From positions 62,001 to 126,000 of the forward strand of contig JADKIQ010000007.1 in NCBI GenBank assembly GCA_016721245.1: DNA of 64,000 nucleotides, given 5' to 3'. The stretch is from Sphingobacteriales bacterium. Lineage in GTDB: Bacteria > Bacteroidota > Bacteroidia > Chitinophagales > JADIYW01. Within the stretch, counting starts at the first letter, position 1, and every line of letters starts with the position of its first letter. The notes under the pieces were generated by a model. It worked only from the letters and a program-made list of their open reading frames with translations. It did not search any database and was not told the DNA's origin. Below are positions 1 through 10,305 of this stretch, piece by piece. A program made the translations under genes and the position numbers.

Positions 1-559
1 GAGCCTGGTAATGGGCTTAGGCTTAAGTGCCTGCTGTGGTTTCAGGGTGTTTGTGCCTTTGCTGGCTGCCAGCATCGCCACCAAAATGGGAATTTTACAT
101 CTCGGCGACGGCTTTCAGTGGATGGGCAGCACAGCGGCTTTGATTTGCTTTGGTGCCGCTACCATTTTTGAGATTGGCGGTTACTATATTCCGTTTGTAG
201 ATAATATTTTAGACACGATTACGACACCGGCTTCGGTGATTGCCGGAACCCTGCTTACTGCTTCAGCTATCATTCCAGATCTGGACCCGATGCTAAAATG
301 GGGCTTAGGCATCATCGTAGGCGGCGGAAGTGCGGGAATCATACAGGCAGGAACAGCTTTGACGCGTGCCACTTCAACAGCTACACCGATTGCCACCACG
401 GCATATTTTGGCGATTGTCGGCAGTATTTTCGCAATCCGTTTTGAATTGTTGTCCGATGATGCCGCCAAGTAATTTTCAGTATTGTAATTATCGCATTTA
501 TCATTGCGGAAATCTTATATTTGCGTTGGTCAAAAATAGTCATTATCTTGAAAGATTGA
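1..559 (+). pseudogene. DUF4126 family membrane protein, 5'-truncated by window edge and frameshifted
   Basis: The reading frame is open at the left edge (S-L-V-M-G-L-G-L-S-A) and reads into the typical DUF4126 start, GLSACCGFRVFVPLLAAS, followed by hydrophobic segments and the GIIQAGTALTRATST stretch. The frame then breaks near 400: the expected last helix is in another frame (HILAIVGSIFAI, about 402-437), and a further hydrophobic stretch (FSIVIIAFIIAEILYLRW) returns to the first frame at about 476 and stops at 559. At least two indels are therefore needed. DUF4126 proteins are small integral membrane proteins of unknown function. It may be a decayed gene or carry base-calling errors; the two separated shifts make decay more likely than for the other frameshifts in this window. 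Confidence 0.6.
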
Positions 560-737
560 TGATCAGATACTTCAAACCCAAATTAAAGAGTGCCAACAAA
601 AAAAGGTTAAGGTCAACCAAAAAAATAACAAAAGACAGATTATCTTTCATTTTGTTTAGAATCTTGTATCCTGCATCTTATTCTTGTCCCTGAAAAAGAG
701 GAAGAGTCAAGATACAGCGGGAGGCAGACTTGTAAGG

Positions 738-1772
738 GTGAACGCATCCACTCAAAATACACTCAACTTTATATCGAAACTTACGATTCGAAGAGTATGG
801 AATATGGGTTTGGTATATCTTTCCTTTTATTTGACTAAATATTTGAAGAAGCCTATACAATTGGGCAAGCCGTTTTCCATTTCGTTCGAGCCGACGACTT
901 CCTGCAATTTGCGCTGTCCGGAATGCCCGAGCGGCTTGCGTTCTTTTACACGACCTATTGGGATGCTGGAACCTGATTTTTTCCGCAAAACCATCGACGA
1001 ACTTTCCAAAGAATTAATCTACCTCACTTTTTATTTTCAGGGAGAACCTTATCTCAATAAGAATTTTTTAGAGATGGTGGCTTATGCACGACAAAAAAAA
1101 ATATACACGGCAACCTCCACCAATGCGCATTATTTAACGGATGCCGTATCCAGACAAACCATTGAAAGCGGATTGGACAGACTAATCATTTCCATCGACG
1201 GCACCACACAGGAAACGTATCAGAGTTATCGTGTGGGCGGACAATTGGATAAAGTAATTGAAGGTGCAAAAAACATCGTGCACTGGAAAAAAGAAATGCA
1301 GTCGAAAACGCCGTATATTATTTTTCAGTTTTTGGTAGTAAAACCCAACGAACATCAGATTGATGAACTTAAAGTTTTGGCGAAAGAAATTGGTGTAGAT
1401 GAAGTGATTTTGAAAACGGCACAGGTTTATGACTATAAAAACGGTAACGAATTAATTCCGGAGAATGAACAATATTCGCGTTACAGAAAAAAAAGCGACG
1501 GCACCTATTCCATCAAAAATACCTTGGAAAACTCATGCTGGAAATTATGGCACAGCTGCGTGATTACCTGGGATGGCAAAGTAGTGCCTTGCTGCTTTGA
1601 TAAAGATGCACAGCATCAACTGGGCAATTTAAAAACACATACGTTCTCTCAAATCTGGAACAATGATTTGTATAAAGACTTCCGGACGAAATTAGTGAAA
1701 GGCCGGAAAGAAATTGACATCTGCACGAATTGCAGCGAGGGCTGTGAGGTGAATTTTAATTACGAGGTATAA
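738..1772 (+). CDS. radical SAM protein with SPASM domain
   Basis: A radical SAM enzyme: the 4Fe-4S cluster that cleaves S-adenosylmethionine is held by the CNLRCPEC motif (Cys-x3-Cys-x2-Cys), preceded by SFEPTTS. The C-terminal part carries an auxiliary-cluster (SPASM-type) cysteine set: CWKLWHSC, VVPCCFD and CTNCSEGC. A TTG at 684 would extend it, but 655-735 looks like spacer sequence with imperfect inverted repeats. The GTG at 738, which gives VNASTQNTLNFISKL, matches where I expect this Bacteroidota subfamily to begin. The substrate is unknown; SPASM enzymes modify peptides or proteins, and this subfamily is often found near envelope or glycosyltransferase genes. The family call is firm, the start is not. 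Confidence 0.85.
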   Translation: MNASTQNTLNFISKLTIRRVWNMGLVYLSFYLTKYLKKPIQLGKPFSISFEPTTSCNLRCPECPSGLRSFTRPIGMLEPDFFRKTIDELSKELIYLTFYFQGEPYLNKNFLEMVAYARQKKIYTATSTNAHYLTDAVSRQTIESGLDRLIISIDGTTQETYQSYRVGGQLDKVIEGAKNIVHWKKEMQSKTPYIIFQFLVVKPNEHQIDELKVLAKEIGVDEVILKTAQVYDYKNGNELIPENEQYSRYRKKSDGTYSIKNTLENSCWKLWHSCVITWDGKVVPCCFDKDAQHQLGNLKTHTFSQIWNNDLYKDFRTKLVKGRKEIDICTNCSEGCEVNFNYEV

Positions 1773-1786
1773 AAGAATCTGAAATT

Positions 1787-2302
1787 TTATTCATTAATGA
1801 ATCCTTCTCGATTTCTCCATTCTATATCTTTTTTATCAGGACTATAAAAATAACTTGGCTCTGAAAAAAAGAATAAATATCTTAATATATCTTCTCTATT
1901 TTCCAACTCTGAAAATTCATTTTGAAACCGATTAATTTCTATCAAAGTTCCTTTATAGAAATTCTTCTTAGAAGAAATAATATTAGAACCATATTCTTTT
2001 AATTCTTCTAATGATAATTCTTTATTAGTTTGCAAGAATACATTAACATTATAGTTATTAAAACCACTTGCTAGCTTAAGACCAAAAAAGAAATTTACAT
2101 AATTTAATTTTTCAATATTTTTTATAGAATAACTTAATCCAAAAGAATCAATTATATTTATTTTGTGTCTTTTCTTATTAAAAACATCTAAATAACTTTG
2201 GTTAGATACAACTAATTGATCAATGTCTTTTAGAACACTATATTCATTATCATTATTTACAATAATTGGAAATTTAATTTTAATATTTAGTTTTCCTTTC
2301 AT
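1787..2302 (-). CDS. hypothetical protein, AT-rich
   Basis: A 171-residue soluble protein with no signal peptide or membrane segment. It is rich in Asn, Lys, Ile and Phe and its DNA is visibly more AT-rich than its neighbours, which suggests recent acquisition. I recognise no family. It sits convergently against the radical SAM gene (15 nt gap) and 46 nt downstream of the GH3 gene on the same strand. It begins MKGKLNIKIKFPIIVNN and ends with an Asp/Glu/Arg-rich tail (DKKDIEWRNREGF). A real gene is likely because the frame is long for such AT-rich DNA and has an ATG start, but the function cannot be guessed. Confidence 0.6.
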   Translation of the reverse strand: MKGKLNIKIKFPIIVNNDNEYSVLKDIDQLVVSNQSYLDVFNKKRHKINIIDSFGLSYSIKNIEKLNYVNFFFGLKLASGFNNYNVNVFLQTNKELSLEELKEYGSNIISSKKNFYKGTLIEINRFQNEFSELENREDILRYLFFFSEPSYFYSPDKKDIEWRNREGFINE

Positions 2303-2348
2303 TTGTTTTACTTTTTATGATAGAAAATACTTTAAAAATCTATAAAAC

Positions 2349-5263
2349 TCATTTCCCAATCGCATCATAAATTACTTGTTGTATTTTAGGACGAATACCT
2401 TGTTTAGCTAAAGTATTTATATCCGCACTTGGATATACACGGTTGCATAAGAAAATAAAAATTAAATTATTTTTGGGGTCTGCCCAGGCGATAGTGCCAG
2501 TAAAACCGGTATGGCCAAACGATTCCGGTGAGGCAGCATCACAGGTCGGTCCGTCTTGTCCTGCAGGCGTTGGTTTATCAAAACCTATCGCTCTTCGGTT
2601 GTTCGGAAATTGTTTAGACGTGAAATTTTTAATCGTGGATGCTTCGTAATATTTATACCCGCCATAGCTGCCGCCATTCAACAGCAACTGGAAATATTTT
2701 GCTAAATCGTTTGCATTGGTAAAGATACCGGCATGGCCTGCCACGCCGCCCAGCAGCGCTGCTCCCTGATCGTGTACAGTTCCCAGCAACAAAGAATTCC
2801 GGAATTTTTTTCCATTTCCGTCGGCACTATTTTATTCAAATCATAGCCATTCCATTTTGGATTGTATTGCGTGTAATTCATCCCGAGCGGCGAATACAAA
2901 TATTTGCGTGTAATATTTTGCAGGGAATCTTTGTAAGTTTTCTCTATAATTTGTTTCAACAGATAATATCCTAAATCACTGTATTTATAGTCTTTCTCCG
3001 GCGATAAACCACAATCGTAAATCATTTTCCATACGGAATCCTGAAACGATTTTTTCAAAAATAAACTATCTAAAATCTTAACGGAGAAAACAGCATCCTG
3101 CACCTTTGCATACCACAGACTATCCGGGTTTCCTGTCGCATCGAGTGAGTTTTTATAAAACGGAATCCAGGCCGGCAAACCGGCTTGGTGGCACAGCATT
3201 TCTTTGATAACTATATTTTTTTTGTTACATCCTTCAGGGTACGTATAATATTCTCCCAGTGTATGACTGACATTTATTTTACCCTGCTCCTGCATTTTCA
3301 TTATTATGGGCATTGTTGCCGTTACTTTTGTCAGGGAAGCAATATCAAACAAATCCGTTGTTTTAGTAGCAATAGTATTATCGTAGGTGTGAAAGCCGTA
3401 TGCTTTTTCATATACCACATTACCATCTTTTACCACTAATAATTGTGCGCCCGGGAAAATTTTATCCTCTATCGCTTTGTAAATAATGGCATCTGTTTTC
3501 TGCAAGGTCTTTATACTCATGTTTACCTCCAGCGGATTGCCGTATTTTAAACGCATATTGGATTGTGTGCATTCACCAACACCGTATTGAAATTTACCCA
3601 CCGTCACCGGCATTGTACCTTCCGCACCGCGCGCTCCAAAAATAATCTGTGCCGCAATCGACTCCGCTTCTTCCTCTTCGTTATACCCTACCAGCACAGT
3701 ATTAAAATCCTGAAAATATTTTAAACAGTAGGGCGAACCCAGTACCGTAAGAATAGTTTGATTTTGCTTATTCAGTTGTTTTAAAAAAGATATGGAATTT
3801 TCCGTCAGCCCGAAATTCTTTGCTGCAAAACGGCTCATGTCCTGTATATCCGCAATAACCAGATGATAGTCTTTTAATTTTGCCAGCGTCTCACTAAACG
3901 TTGCGAGCGAAACATCTTTGGGTAAAAAGAAATGATCGATTTGTGTGTATTTGTCGAGTGTGGTTGAAAAGGTAGTGGGCTTACTGCTTCCAATACTTAC
4001 GTTGGCAATGCGTTTTTGCAAATTTAAAATCGGAATAATGTGCGCTGAATCCGCAGGAACGGTAATGGCATTTTCCATCAATTTAAATTTGAGGAATTTC
4101 GCCTGCTCACTGTTAATGTCCGCATCGATACCGTCTAATTTTATAGGTTCGTATTTATTCAATCCCAGCCAGTATTTTGCCGCTAAAATTTTGCGCACCT
4201 TACGATTAATCAGTTCTTCTGGAATAATGGAATCCTGTAGCACCGCACAACGAACACCGGCTATAGCAGCGTCCACATCCTCCGGAAACAACATCACATC
4301 ATTGCCCGCCATGATGGCCATCACTTCTGCCACACCGGACGGATAATATTTAGTAATGCCTTTCATATTCATTGCATCCGTAAATACCAGGCCTTTGAAT
4401 CCCATCGAATCTATCAACTTTTCCTGTACAATTTTCGGTGATAAGGTAGCCGGGAAATTGGGTGCACCATCCAATGCCAGCACATTCAGGTGTGAAACCA
4501 TCATACTGCCCACACCGTAGCGTATAAACTGTTTGAAGGGGTACAATTCCACCGATTCCAGACGTTCCAAATTATGTTTCAAAACCGGTAAATCTTTGTG
4601 CGAATCCACATCCGTATCGCCATGACCCGGAAAGTGTTTACCGCTGGCCAGAATTTTGTTATCCTGCATGCCCTGCATATACGACAGTCCGCGGCGTACC
4701 ACACCAAATTTATTATCCCCGAAAGAACGGTCGTTGATCACCGGATTATTCGGATTGCTGTTCACGTCAATATCCGGCGCAAAGTTGATATGAATACCGA
4801 TGCGTTTCATTTGTCGTGCAAATTCCACGCCCATGTCATAAATCAAATCAGGGTTATTAATGGCTCCCAGCGTCAATTGCCGCGGGTAAGATATGGTATT
4901 GTCGAGTCGCATCCCCAAACCCCATTCTCCGTCAAAGCCTACCCAAAGGGGTATTTTACTTTCTGCCTGGTAACGGTTAGTCAACTCCGCCTGTTTTTGC
5001 GGTGTTCCCTGAAAAAAGATTAAACCACCCACTTTATACTCTTTAATGTATTTATCAATGGTTTGATAACTGGTTTCATCTTTATTGGAATAAGCCGCCA
5101 CCATAAACAACTGACCGATTTTTTCATCCAGCGTCATTGTTTTCAATATGGAATCTACCCAAATACACGAAGTATCTTTTAAAAAGGGAGGATCTGCTGC
5201 TTTTGAGTAAACAGCAGATAATAAGCAGTATGTGGTAAGTAGTATTAATCTGAATTTTTTCAT
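2349..5263 (-). CDS. GH3 beta-N-acetylhexosaminidase/beta-lactamase (class C) fusion, frameshifted
   Basis: A 971-residue exported protein once one frameshift is repaired. After a signal peptide (MKKFRLILLTTYCLLSAVYS), residues ~40-380 form a glycoside hydrolase 3 domain of the NagZ type: it has the KHFPGHGDTDVDSH signature and the likely nucleophile Asp in FTDAMNMKGI. A GH3 C-terminal domain follows. The last ~370 residues are a serine beta-lactamase-like/esterase domain with SLTK (Ser-x-x-Lys), YSDLGYYLL in place of the YxN motif, and HTGFTG as the KTG-like box. This fusion is typical of Bacteroidota and is thought to act on cell-wall sugars in the periplasm. The frame shifts at the seven-T run 2805-2811: one extra T on the plus strand gives EMEKKFRNSLLLGTVHD, joining both parts. 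Base-calling error or recent mutation are both possible. Confidence 0.85.
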
Positions 5264-5279
5264 TTATTTATTCTTTTCA

Positions 5280-5355
5280 CCTCACCCGTCAGACTTTGTC
5301 TGACACCCTCTCCAAATGGAGAGGGAAGTCTCGTCAAAGACGAGACAGGGTGAGG
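5280..5355. repeat. four-armed palindromic intergenic repeat
   Basis: An outer stem CCTCACCC (5280-5287) / GGGTGAGG (5348-5355) encloses three perfect hairpins in a row: GTCAGAC-ttt-GTCTGAC (5288-5304), CCCTCTCC-aaat-GGAGAGGG (5306-5325) and GTCTCGTC-aaa-GACGAGAC (5328-5346). Read as single strand it folds into a cross with four arms. Such cruciform elements are usually non-autonomous repeats spread through a genome. It lies between the start of the GH3 gene and mutL, inside their divergent upstream region. Confidence 0.75.
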
Positions 5356-5532
5356 TCTATTTTATCTTCAAAAATCAGTCCTAAATTTGCTCAAACATAA
5401 GAAAATACCTGATTTATTAGGTGACAAACTTTAAACGAACGTGGAAACGGTGTTTTTATGATAATTTAATGCACCAAAATAACAGCATTTAACACGTTAT
5501 AACGCACACAATTTTGTAATTTGCGCCTTCTT

Positions 5533-7422
5533 ATGTCTGATGTTATAAAACTTTTACCGGATGCTATTGCCAATCAGATTGCGGCAGGCGAAGTGATACA
5601 GCGACCCGCATCGGTGGTGAAAGAATTGCTGGAAAACAGCGTGGATTCCGGTGCTAAAAATATTCAGTTAATCATCAAAGATGCAGGCCGCGCACTGATA
5701 CAGGTTGTGGATGACGGCTGCGGTATGAGCGAAACCGATGCACGTATGTGCTTTGAACGCCATGCTACCTCTAAAATCAAAAAAATTGAAGATTTATTTT
5801 CGTTGTATACATTCGGTTTTCGCGGTGAAGCCATGGCTAGTATTGCTGCAGTGGCACAGGTGGAAATGAAAACCAAACAGCATGACAAAGAAGTAGGCAC
5901 CATTTTGATTGTTGAAGGTTCGAAAGTAATATTGCAGGAACAAACTGCCACCAATTCCGGCACGTCCATTTCTGTGAAAAATTTATTTTACAATGTACCG
6001 GCACGTCGTAATTTTTTAAAATCGAATCAGATTGAAACCAAACATATTTTAGATGAATTTGTGCACGTGGCGTTGGCCAATCCATCCATTTTCTTTTCAT
6101 TGCATCACAATGGCATTGAAGTCTATCATTTAAAAGCAGCAAATATCCGTCAGCGTATCGTCAATATCTTTGGTAAAAACTACAATGAGAAATTAGTGCC
6201 GATTGAAGAAATTACCGATTATGTGAGTGTGCGTGGATTTATCGGCAAACCCGAAGTAAGCAAGAAAACACGGGGAGAACAGTTTTTCTTCGTTAACAAT
6301 CGTTTTATAAAAAATAATTTCCTGAATTATGCCATCACCAAAGCATATGACGGATTGATTACGGATAAAAGTTTTCCGTTTTATTGTTTGTTTATTGACA
6401 TAGAACCGGGAGCGATTGACATCAACGTACATCCGACCAAACAGGAAATAAAATTTGAAGATGAGAAGTCGATTTACCTCTTGCTGAATGCTGCAGCCAA
6501 ACATGGCTTATCGCAATACAGCGTGATGCCGACGATAGATTTTGAACATGAATCGACCTTTAATCAGCTGGTGGATGAACGCATCTACAATGAACAGCCG
6601 TTTAAAGTGGTGCAGTCGAAATTAAATGCAGAAAGCAACACCAGAGGTTCTTATCATTCGCCGTTTGACAAAGATATCCCGGCTACGCAACAACGGAATT
6701 TCACGAACGATAATAATGCAAATTTCGACGAATGGAAGAAGCTGTATGAAATAGATGAAGAAACCGAGGAAAGAACGGTAACGATACGCAGTAAAATGGA
6801 TCAGCTGCAGGCTTTGGAGAATGAAAATGAAATCTCCAACAATCCTTTTAAAAATGAGCGTTTTGAGCCGATTCAGCTGCATGAGCGCTATATTCTAACG
6901 CAAATCCGCAGCGGGTTTATTCTGGTAGATCAGCACAAAGCACATCAGCGTATTTTATTTGAGCGCTACCTGAGAAACTTAGCCAATCAGCCGGCCTCCA
7001 CACAACAAACTTTATTTCCTAAAACACTGGAATTAAACAACAGCGATACGGAATTGCTGAAAGATATTATTCCGGAACTGAAAGCCTTAGGCTTTGATAT
7101 TCAGTTTTTTGGAGGGTCCACTTTTGTGGTACACGGCCTTCCCAGCGATTTACGCGATGAAAATGAAACTCAATTGATAGAAAAATTGTTAGAAGACTTT
7201 AAAACAAGCAGTAAGACCGACGATTTTGACAAACGGAAGAATGTAGCAAAAACCTTTGCTTATCAGACAGCGATAAAATCAGGAAAGACACTGGATAAAA
7301 ACTCCATGCAGCAATTGATAGATGAATTGTTTGCCTGTGAGCAACCGAATATCAATCCTGCAGGCCTGGCTACGTTTATACAATACAGTTTTGATGAAAT
7401 TGAACGGAAATTTAACGGATAA
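5533..7422 (+). CDS. mutL: DNA mismatch repair protein MutL
   Basis: A 629-residue MutL. The N-terminal GHKL ATPase is clear: LPDAIANQIAAGEVIQRPAS, then ELLENSVDSGA (ATP/Mg Asn), DDGCGM and ATSKI, then TFGFRGEA. A C-terminal dimerisation domain begins near residue 445. The endonuclease metal site looks degraded: the DQHA-x2-E-x4-E motif reads DQHKAHQRILFE (first Glu replaced by Gln), and the late CPHGRP-like motif is replaced by CEQPNINPAG. So this MutL may lack intrinsic nicking activity and only couple MutS to downstream factors. I chose the ATG at 5533 (MSDVIKLLP) over an upstream TTG at 5521 because family members begin at this point. A rhomboid gene follows 70 nt later. Confidence 0.95.
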   Translation: MSDVIKLLPDAIANQIAAGEVIQRPASVVKELLENSVDSGAKNIQLIIKDAGRALIQVVDDGCGMSETDARMCFERHATSKIKKIEDLFSLYTFGFRGEAMASIAAVAQVEMKTKQHDKEVGTILIVEGSKVILQEQTATNSGTSISVKNLFYNVPARRNFLKSNQIETKHILDEFVHVALANPSIFFSLHHNGIEVYHLKAANIRQRIVNIFGKNYNEKLVPIEEITDYVSVRGFIGKPEVSKKTRGEQFFFVNNRFIKNNFLNYAITKAYDGLITDKSFPFYCLFIDIEPGAIDINVHPTKQEIKFEDEKSIYLLLNAAAKHGLSQYSVMPTIDFEHESTFNQLVDERIYNEQPFKVVQSKLNAESNTRGSYHSPFDKDIPATQQRNFTNDNNANFDEWKKLYEIDEETEERTVTIRSKMDQLQALENENEISNNPFKNERFEPIQLHERYILTQIRSGFILVDQHKAHQRILFERYLRNLANQPASTQQTLFPKTLELNNSDTELLKDIIPELKALGFDIQFFGGSTFVVHGLPSDLRDENETQLIEKLLEDFKTSSKTDDFDKRKNVAKTFAYQTAIKSGKTLDKNSMQQLIDELFACEQPNINPAGLATFIQYSFDEIERKFNG

Positions 7423-7491
7423 CATGGTTTCGAGTGAAAATAGAAATCTTACAAGATTTCTGGCGTTACTCGAATTGAAAAACAAGAAAAT

Positions 7492-8205
7492 ATGTCTCAA
7501 CTTAGAAGATTTGGCGGATTACTGGATATGACACCTGTCGTAAAAAATTTACTGCTCTTAAATATTTTAGTTTATGTCGCATGCATACTATATCCGAACC
7601 TAACCGATGTATTTGCGATGCACTATCCGAGTAATCCGGATTTTAAACCATGGCAATTAGTCACCCATATGTTTACACATGGCGGGTTGATGCATATATT
7701 TTTCAATATGTATGCTCTGTATAACTTTGGTTCCATTCTGGAAAATGAACGTGTACTGGGCAGCAAACGATTTGCATTTTTATATTTATTTTCAGGATTA
7801 GGCGCTATCTTTTTTCATTTGGCCATCAGTGCTTCCATAGCCTATTATCACACGGGTACTGTTTTTTTTAACAATGATACTTTAGCTCCTCTACAATTAA
7901 GTCAGGATGCCATTAAAAGCTTGTCTGAAATTTATTACCAAAGTCTGGTGGGTGCCAGTGGCGCTATTTATGGCTTGCTGGCTGCCTTTGGATTTTTATT
8001 CCCCAATACACCTTTGATGTTTTTGTTTATTCCGGTTCCTGTAAAAGCAAAATATTTAATTCCGCTGGTCATTATTGCCTATGATATTGCTTTTGCGCAG
8101 GTTGGATTAGACAATGTGGCTCACTACGCACATATAGGTGGTGCTTTATTTGGATTTTTATTAGTTTTATTCTGGAATAAGACCAACAAAAAAACGTTTT
8201 ATTAG
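7492..8205 (+). CDS. rhomboid family intramembrane serine protease
   Basis: A 237-residue polytopic membrane protein of the rhomboid family, which cleaves transmembrane substrates inside the bilayer. It shows the HGGLMHIFFNMYALYNFG segment (conserved His and Asn of the oxyanion region), the catalytic serine in GASGAIYGLLAAFG, and the catalytic histidine in AHIGGALFGF. About six membrane helices are visible. The ATG at 7492 follows mutL by 70 nt, and the next rhomboid gene begins 3 nt after its stop, so the two rhomboids are surely co-transcribed. The substrate is unknown. Both members of the dyad are present, so it should be active. Confidence 0.93.
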   Translation: MSQLRRFGGLLDMTPVVKNLLLLNILVYVACILYPNLTDVFAMHYPSNPDFKPWQLVTHMFTHGGLMHIFFNMYALYNFGSILENERVLGSKRFAFLYLFSGLGAIFFHLAISASIAYYHTGTVFFNNDTLAPLQLSQDAIKSLSEIYYQSLVGASGAIYGLLAAFGFLFPNTPLMFLFIPVPVKAKYLIPLVIIAYDIAFAQVGLDNVAHYAHIGGALFGFLLVLFWNKTNKKTFY

Positions 8206-8207
8206 CA

Positions 8208-9116
8208 ATGAACATCTGGCAGGATATAAAATGGCAATACCGCTACGGTTCCGATTTAATCAAATTAATTCTGATTAATATCGCTGTTTTTATAACTGTC
8301 AATTTGATCAATATCCCGTTTATTCTTTTTGCAAAAACGGTTCCATTTAATCTGGTTGATTTTTTGTCGCTTTACGCTTCTCCTCATAATTTTGTGCGGC
8401 ATCCGTGGGGAATTTTTACCTATATGTTCATACACGAAGGCTTTTGGCATATCTTATGGAATATGCTCGGGTTGTATTGGTTCGGACAAATCGTACAGGA
8501 TATGATTGGCAAACCAAAAATTTTACCGCTTTATATTTTCGGCGGCATATTCGGTGGTTTACTCTACATGCTTGCTTATAATATTTTTCCGTTATTCAGT
8601 AATGCAGTTGCTGTTTCAAGTTGTATTGGCGCTTCTGCCGGTGTAATGGCCATTGTGTTAGCAGCAGCTACTATCGCACCAAATTTTGAACTGGGATTTG
8701 CCATTATAGGCCCTGTAAAAATAAAATGGATAGCACTCGTTTATGTAGTGCTGGATTTAATCAATATTCAGGGCGGAAATGCAGGCGGACACATTGCTCA
8801 TCTGGGCGGTGCCTTGTTTGGTTTTGTTTTTATAAAACAACTGCAAAGTGGCAACGATTTTACCAGACCGTTTTATGCCGTAACAGATTTCTTTTCTAAT
8901 TTATTTAAAAAGAAAAGCAACCTGAAAGTAGAGTACAAAAAAGAATACGTATATACTTCTGAAAAAAACACCAAAAGCAATACTGCTCAGCAGAAAGAAA
9001 CCATCAGCAAACAGGAAAAACTGGATGCGATTTTGGATAAAATCAACCGCTCGAGCTACGACAGTTTATCCAAAGAGGAAAAAGAATTTCTGTTTAAAAT
9101 CAGTCAGGAAGATTAA
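8208..9116 (+). CDS. rhomboid family protease with C-terminal cytoplasmic extension
   Basis: A second rhomboid, 302 residues, only 2 nt after the first. It has HEGFWHILWNMLGLYWFG in the early helix, the serine motif in GASAGVMAIV and the histidine in HIAHLGGALFGFVF, so the catalytic dyad is kept. After the last helix there is a charged ~75-residue tail rich in Lys/Glu (EKNTKSNTAQQKE, then a helical segment ending SKEEKEFLFKISQED), which the first rhomboid lacks. That tail is a common feature of Bacteroidota rhomboid pairs. Tandem rhomboids of different type probably cleave different substrates or act in sequence; that is inference. Confidence 0.92.
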   Translation: MNIWQDIKWQYRYGSDLIKLILINIAVFITVNLINIPFILFAKTVPFNLVDFLSLYASPHNFVRHPWGIFTYMFIHEGFWHILWNMLGLYWFGQIVQDMIGKPKILPLYIFGGIFGGLLYMLAYNIFPLFSNAVAVSSCIGASAGVMAIVLAAATIAPNFELGFAIIGPVKIKWIALVYVVLDLINIQGGNAGGHIAHLGGALFGFVFIKQLQSGNDFTRPFYAVTDFFSNLFKKKSNLKVEYKKEYVYTSEKNTKSNTAQQKETISKQEKLDAILDKINRSSYDSLSKEEKEFLFKISQED

Positions 9117-9179
9117 TCCCTGATGAATCTGTTTTCCTGATTTATAAAAACTCAAAATAATAGTTTATCTTGCCGGCGG

Positions 9180-10301
9180 ATGAAATTTATTAAGTGGATC
9201 ATATCATTTACATCTCGCACGGCAAATATTATTTTTGTAGCGTTGTTACTCATTAGTTTATCAGCCTCTTATATCAGTCCGGTTAAAATATGGTTTCTGC
9301 CTTTCGCCGGCATGGCACTTCCTTTACTGGTAGCCATAAACGTTTTTTTTGTGTTCAGCTGGATACTTCGCAAACGGCATTTTGCCGTAGTTTCTTTATT
9401 GGCCATAGCCGCCTGTCTGCCACAGCTATTCAGGTTGTTTGCAACCAACATGGGAAAACCGGCCATTGAAAACCACGCCGGCAAAACGATTAAAGTTATG
9501 TCATACAACGTACGTGATTTTGATTTATACAACTGGAGTGAAAACGCCAACTCTAAAGAAAAAATCTTTCAGACCATCAAAGAAAAAAATCCGGATGTGA
9601 TTTCTTTTCAGGAATTTTATAATGATACCACGAAAGAATTCAACACGGTAAAACAATTGCAGCAATTAGGCTACAAATACTATTATTTTACCAAAGAATT
9701 GGTACTGCGCAATACAGATGAATGGGGCATTGCCTTGTTTTCCAAATTGCCCATCACAGAGCATGGAAACATCATGAAGCAGCCATTTAAAACCGGTTAT
9801 GGAAAAAAACCGTTTAAAGGCTTATATGCAGATATTAAAATTGGCGACACCATTGTTCGTTTTGTAAACGTGCATTTGCAATCTATTTATTTCGGAGAGA
9901 AAGATTATGAAACTATCGCCGAATTTCGCGAAACGCAAAATCTAGATGAGCATGGTGCAAAAAACATCGTTATAAAACTCAAGAAAGCCTTTGAACGCAG
10001 GGCGCAACAGGCAAACGAATTGAAAAAATTCCTGAATGAACAAACCAAACCCATTATTTTATGCGGTGATTTTAATGATTTGCCCAATTCTTATGTGACC
10101 AATACTATTTCAAAAAACATGAAGGATGCTTTCATCGATTACAGTTTCGGTATCGGGCATACCTATAACGGGAAAATACCTTTTTTACGCATTGATTATT
10201 TGCTTACCTCTCCTTCGTTTACCATTCAAAAATTTGAGATTGTAAACAACAAAATCTCCGACCATTTTCCGGTTTATGGTGAGTTGAGTTTAGAAAAATG
10301 A
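9180..10301 (+). CDS. membrane-anchored endonuclease/exonuclease/phosphatase family protein
   Basis: A 373-residue protein with three N-terminal membrane helices (about residues 15-90), then an EEP-fold hydrolase domain on one side of the membrane. Visible EEP motifs are VMSYNVRDF (Asn), SFQEFYND (metal-binding Glu), VNVHLQS, LCGDFNDLPNS (Asp/Asn pair) and ISDHFPV (Asp-His pair). Members of this superfamily hydrolyse phosphodiesters in DNA, RNA, lipids or sugars; the membrane-tethered Bacteroidota subfamily has no established substrate. It begins 63 nt after the second rhomboid, so it may be in the same transcript. The family call is secure; the substrate is open. Confidence 0.88.
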   Translation: MKFIKWIISFTSRTANIIFVALLLISLSASYISPVKIWFLPFAGMALPLLVAINVFFVFSWILRKRHFAVVSLLAIAACLPQLFRLFATNMGKPAIENHAGKTIKVMSYNVRDFDLYNWSENANSKEKIFQTIKEKNPDVISFQEFYNDTTKEFNTVKQLQQLGYKYYYFTKELVLRNTDEWGIALFSKLPITEHGNIMKQPFKTGYGKKPFKGLYADIKIGDTIVRFVNVHLQSIYFGEKDYETIAEFRETQNLDEHGAKNIVIKLKKAFERRAQQANELKKFLNEQTKPIILCGDFNDLPNSYVTNTISKNMKDAFIDYSFGIGHTYNGKIPFLRIDYLLTSPSFTIQKFEIVNNKISDHFPVYGELSLEK

Positions 10302-10305
10302 TTTT

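Noticed and set aside
655..735. Possible palindromic repeat before the radical SAM gene
   Set aside because: The complementarity (CTTGTATC / AAGATAC) is broken and short, so I do not call it a repeat.
684..737. Longer radical SAM gene start at TTG 684
   Set aside because: The DNA at 655-735 looks like spacer with imperfect inverted repeats and gives Lys/Arg/Ser residues not expected for the family; GTG 738 fits better.
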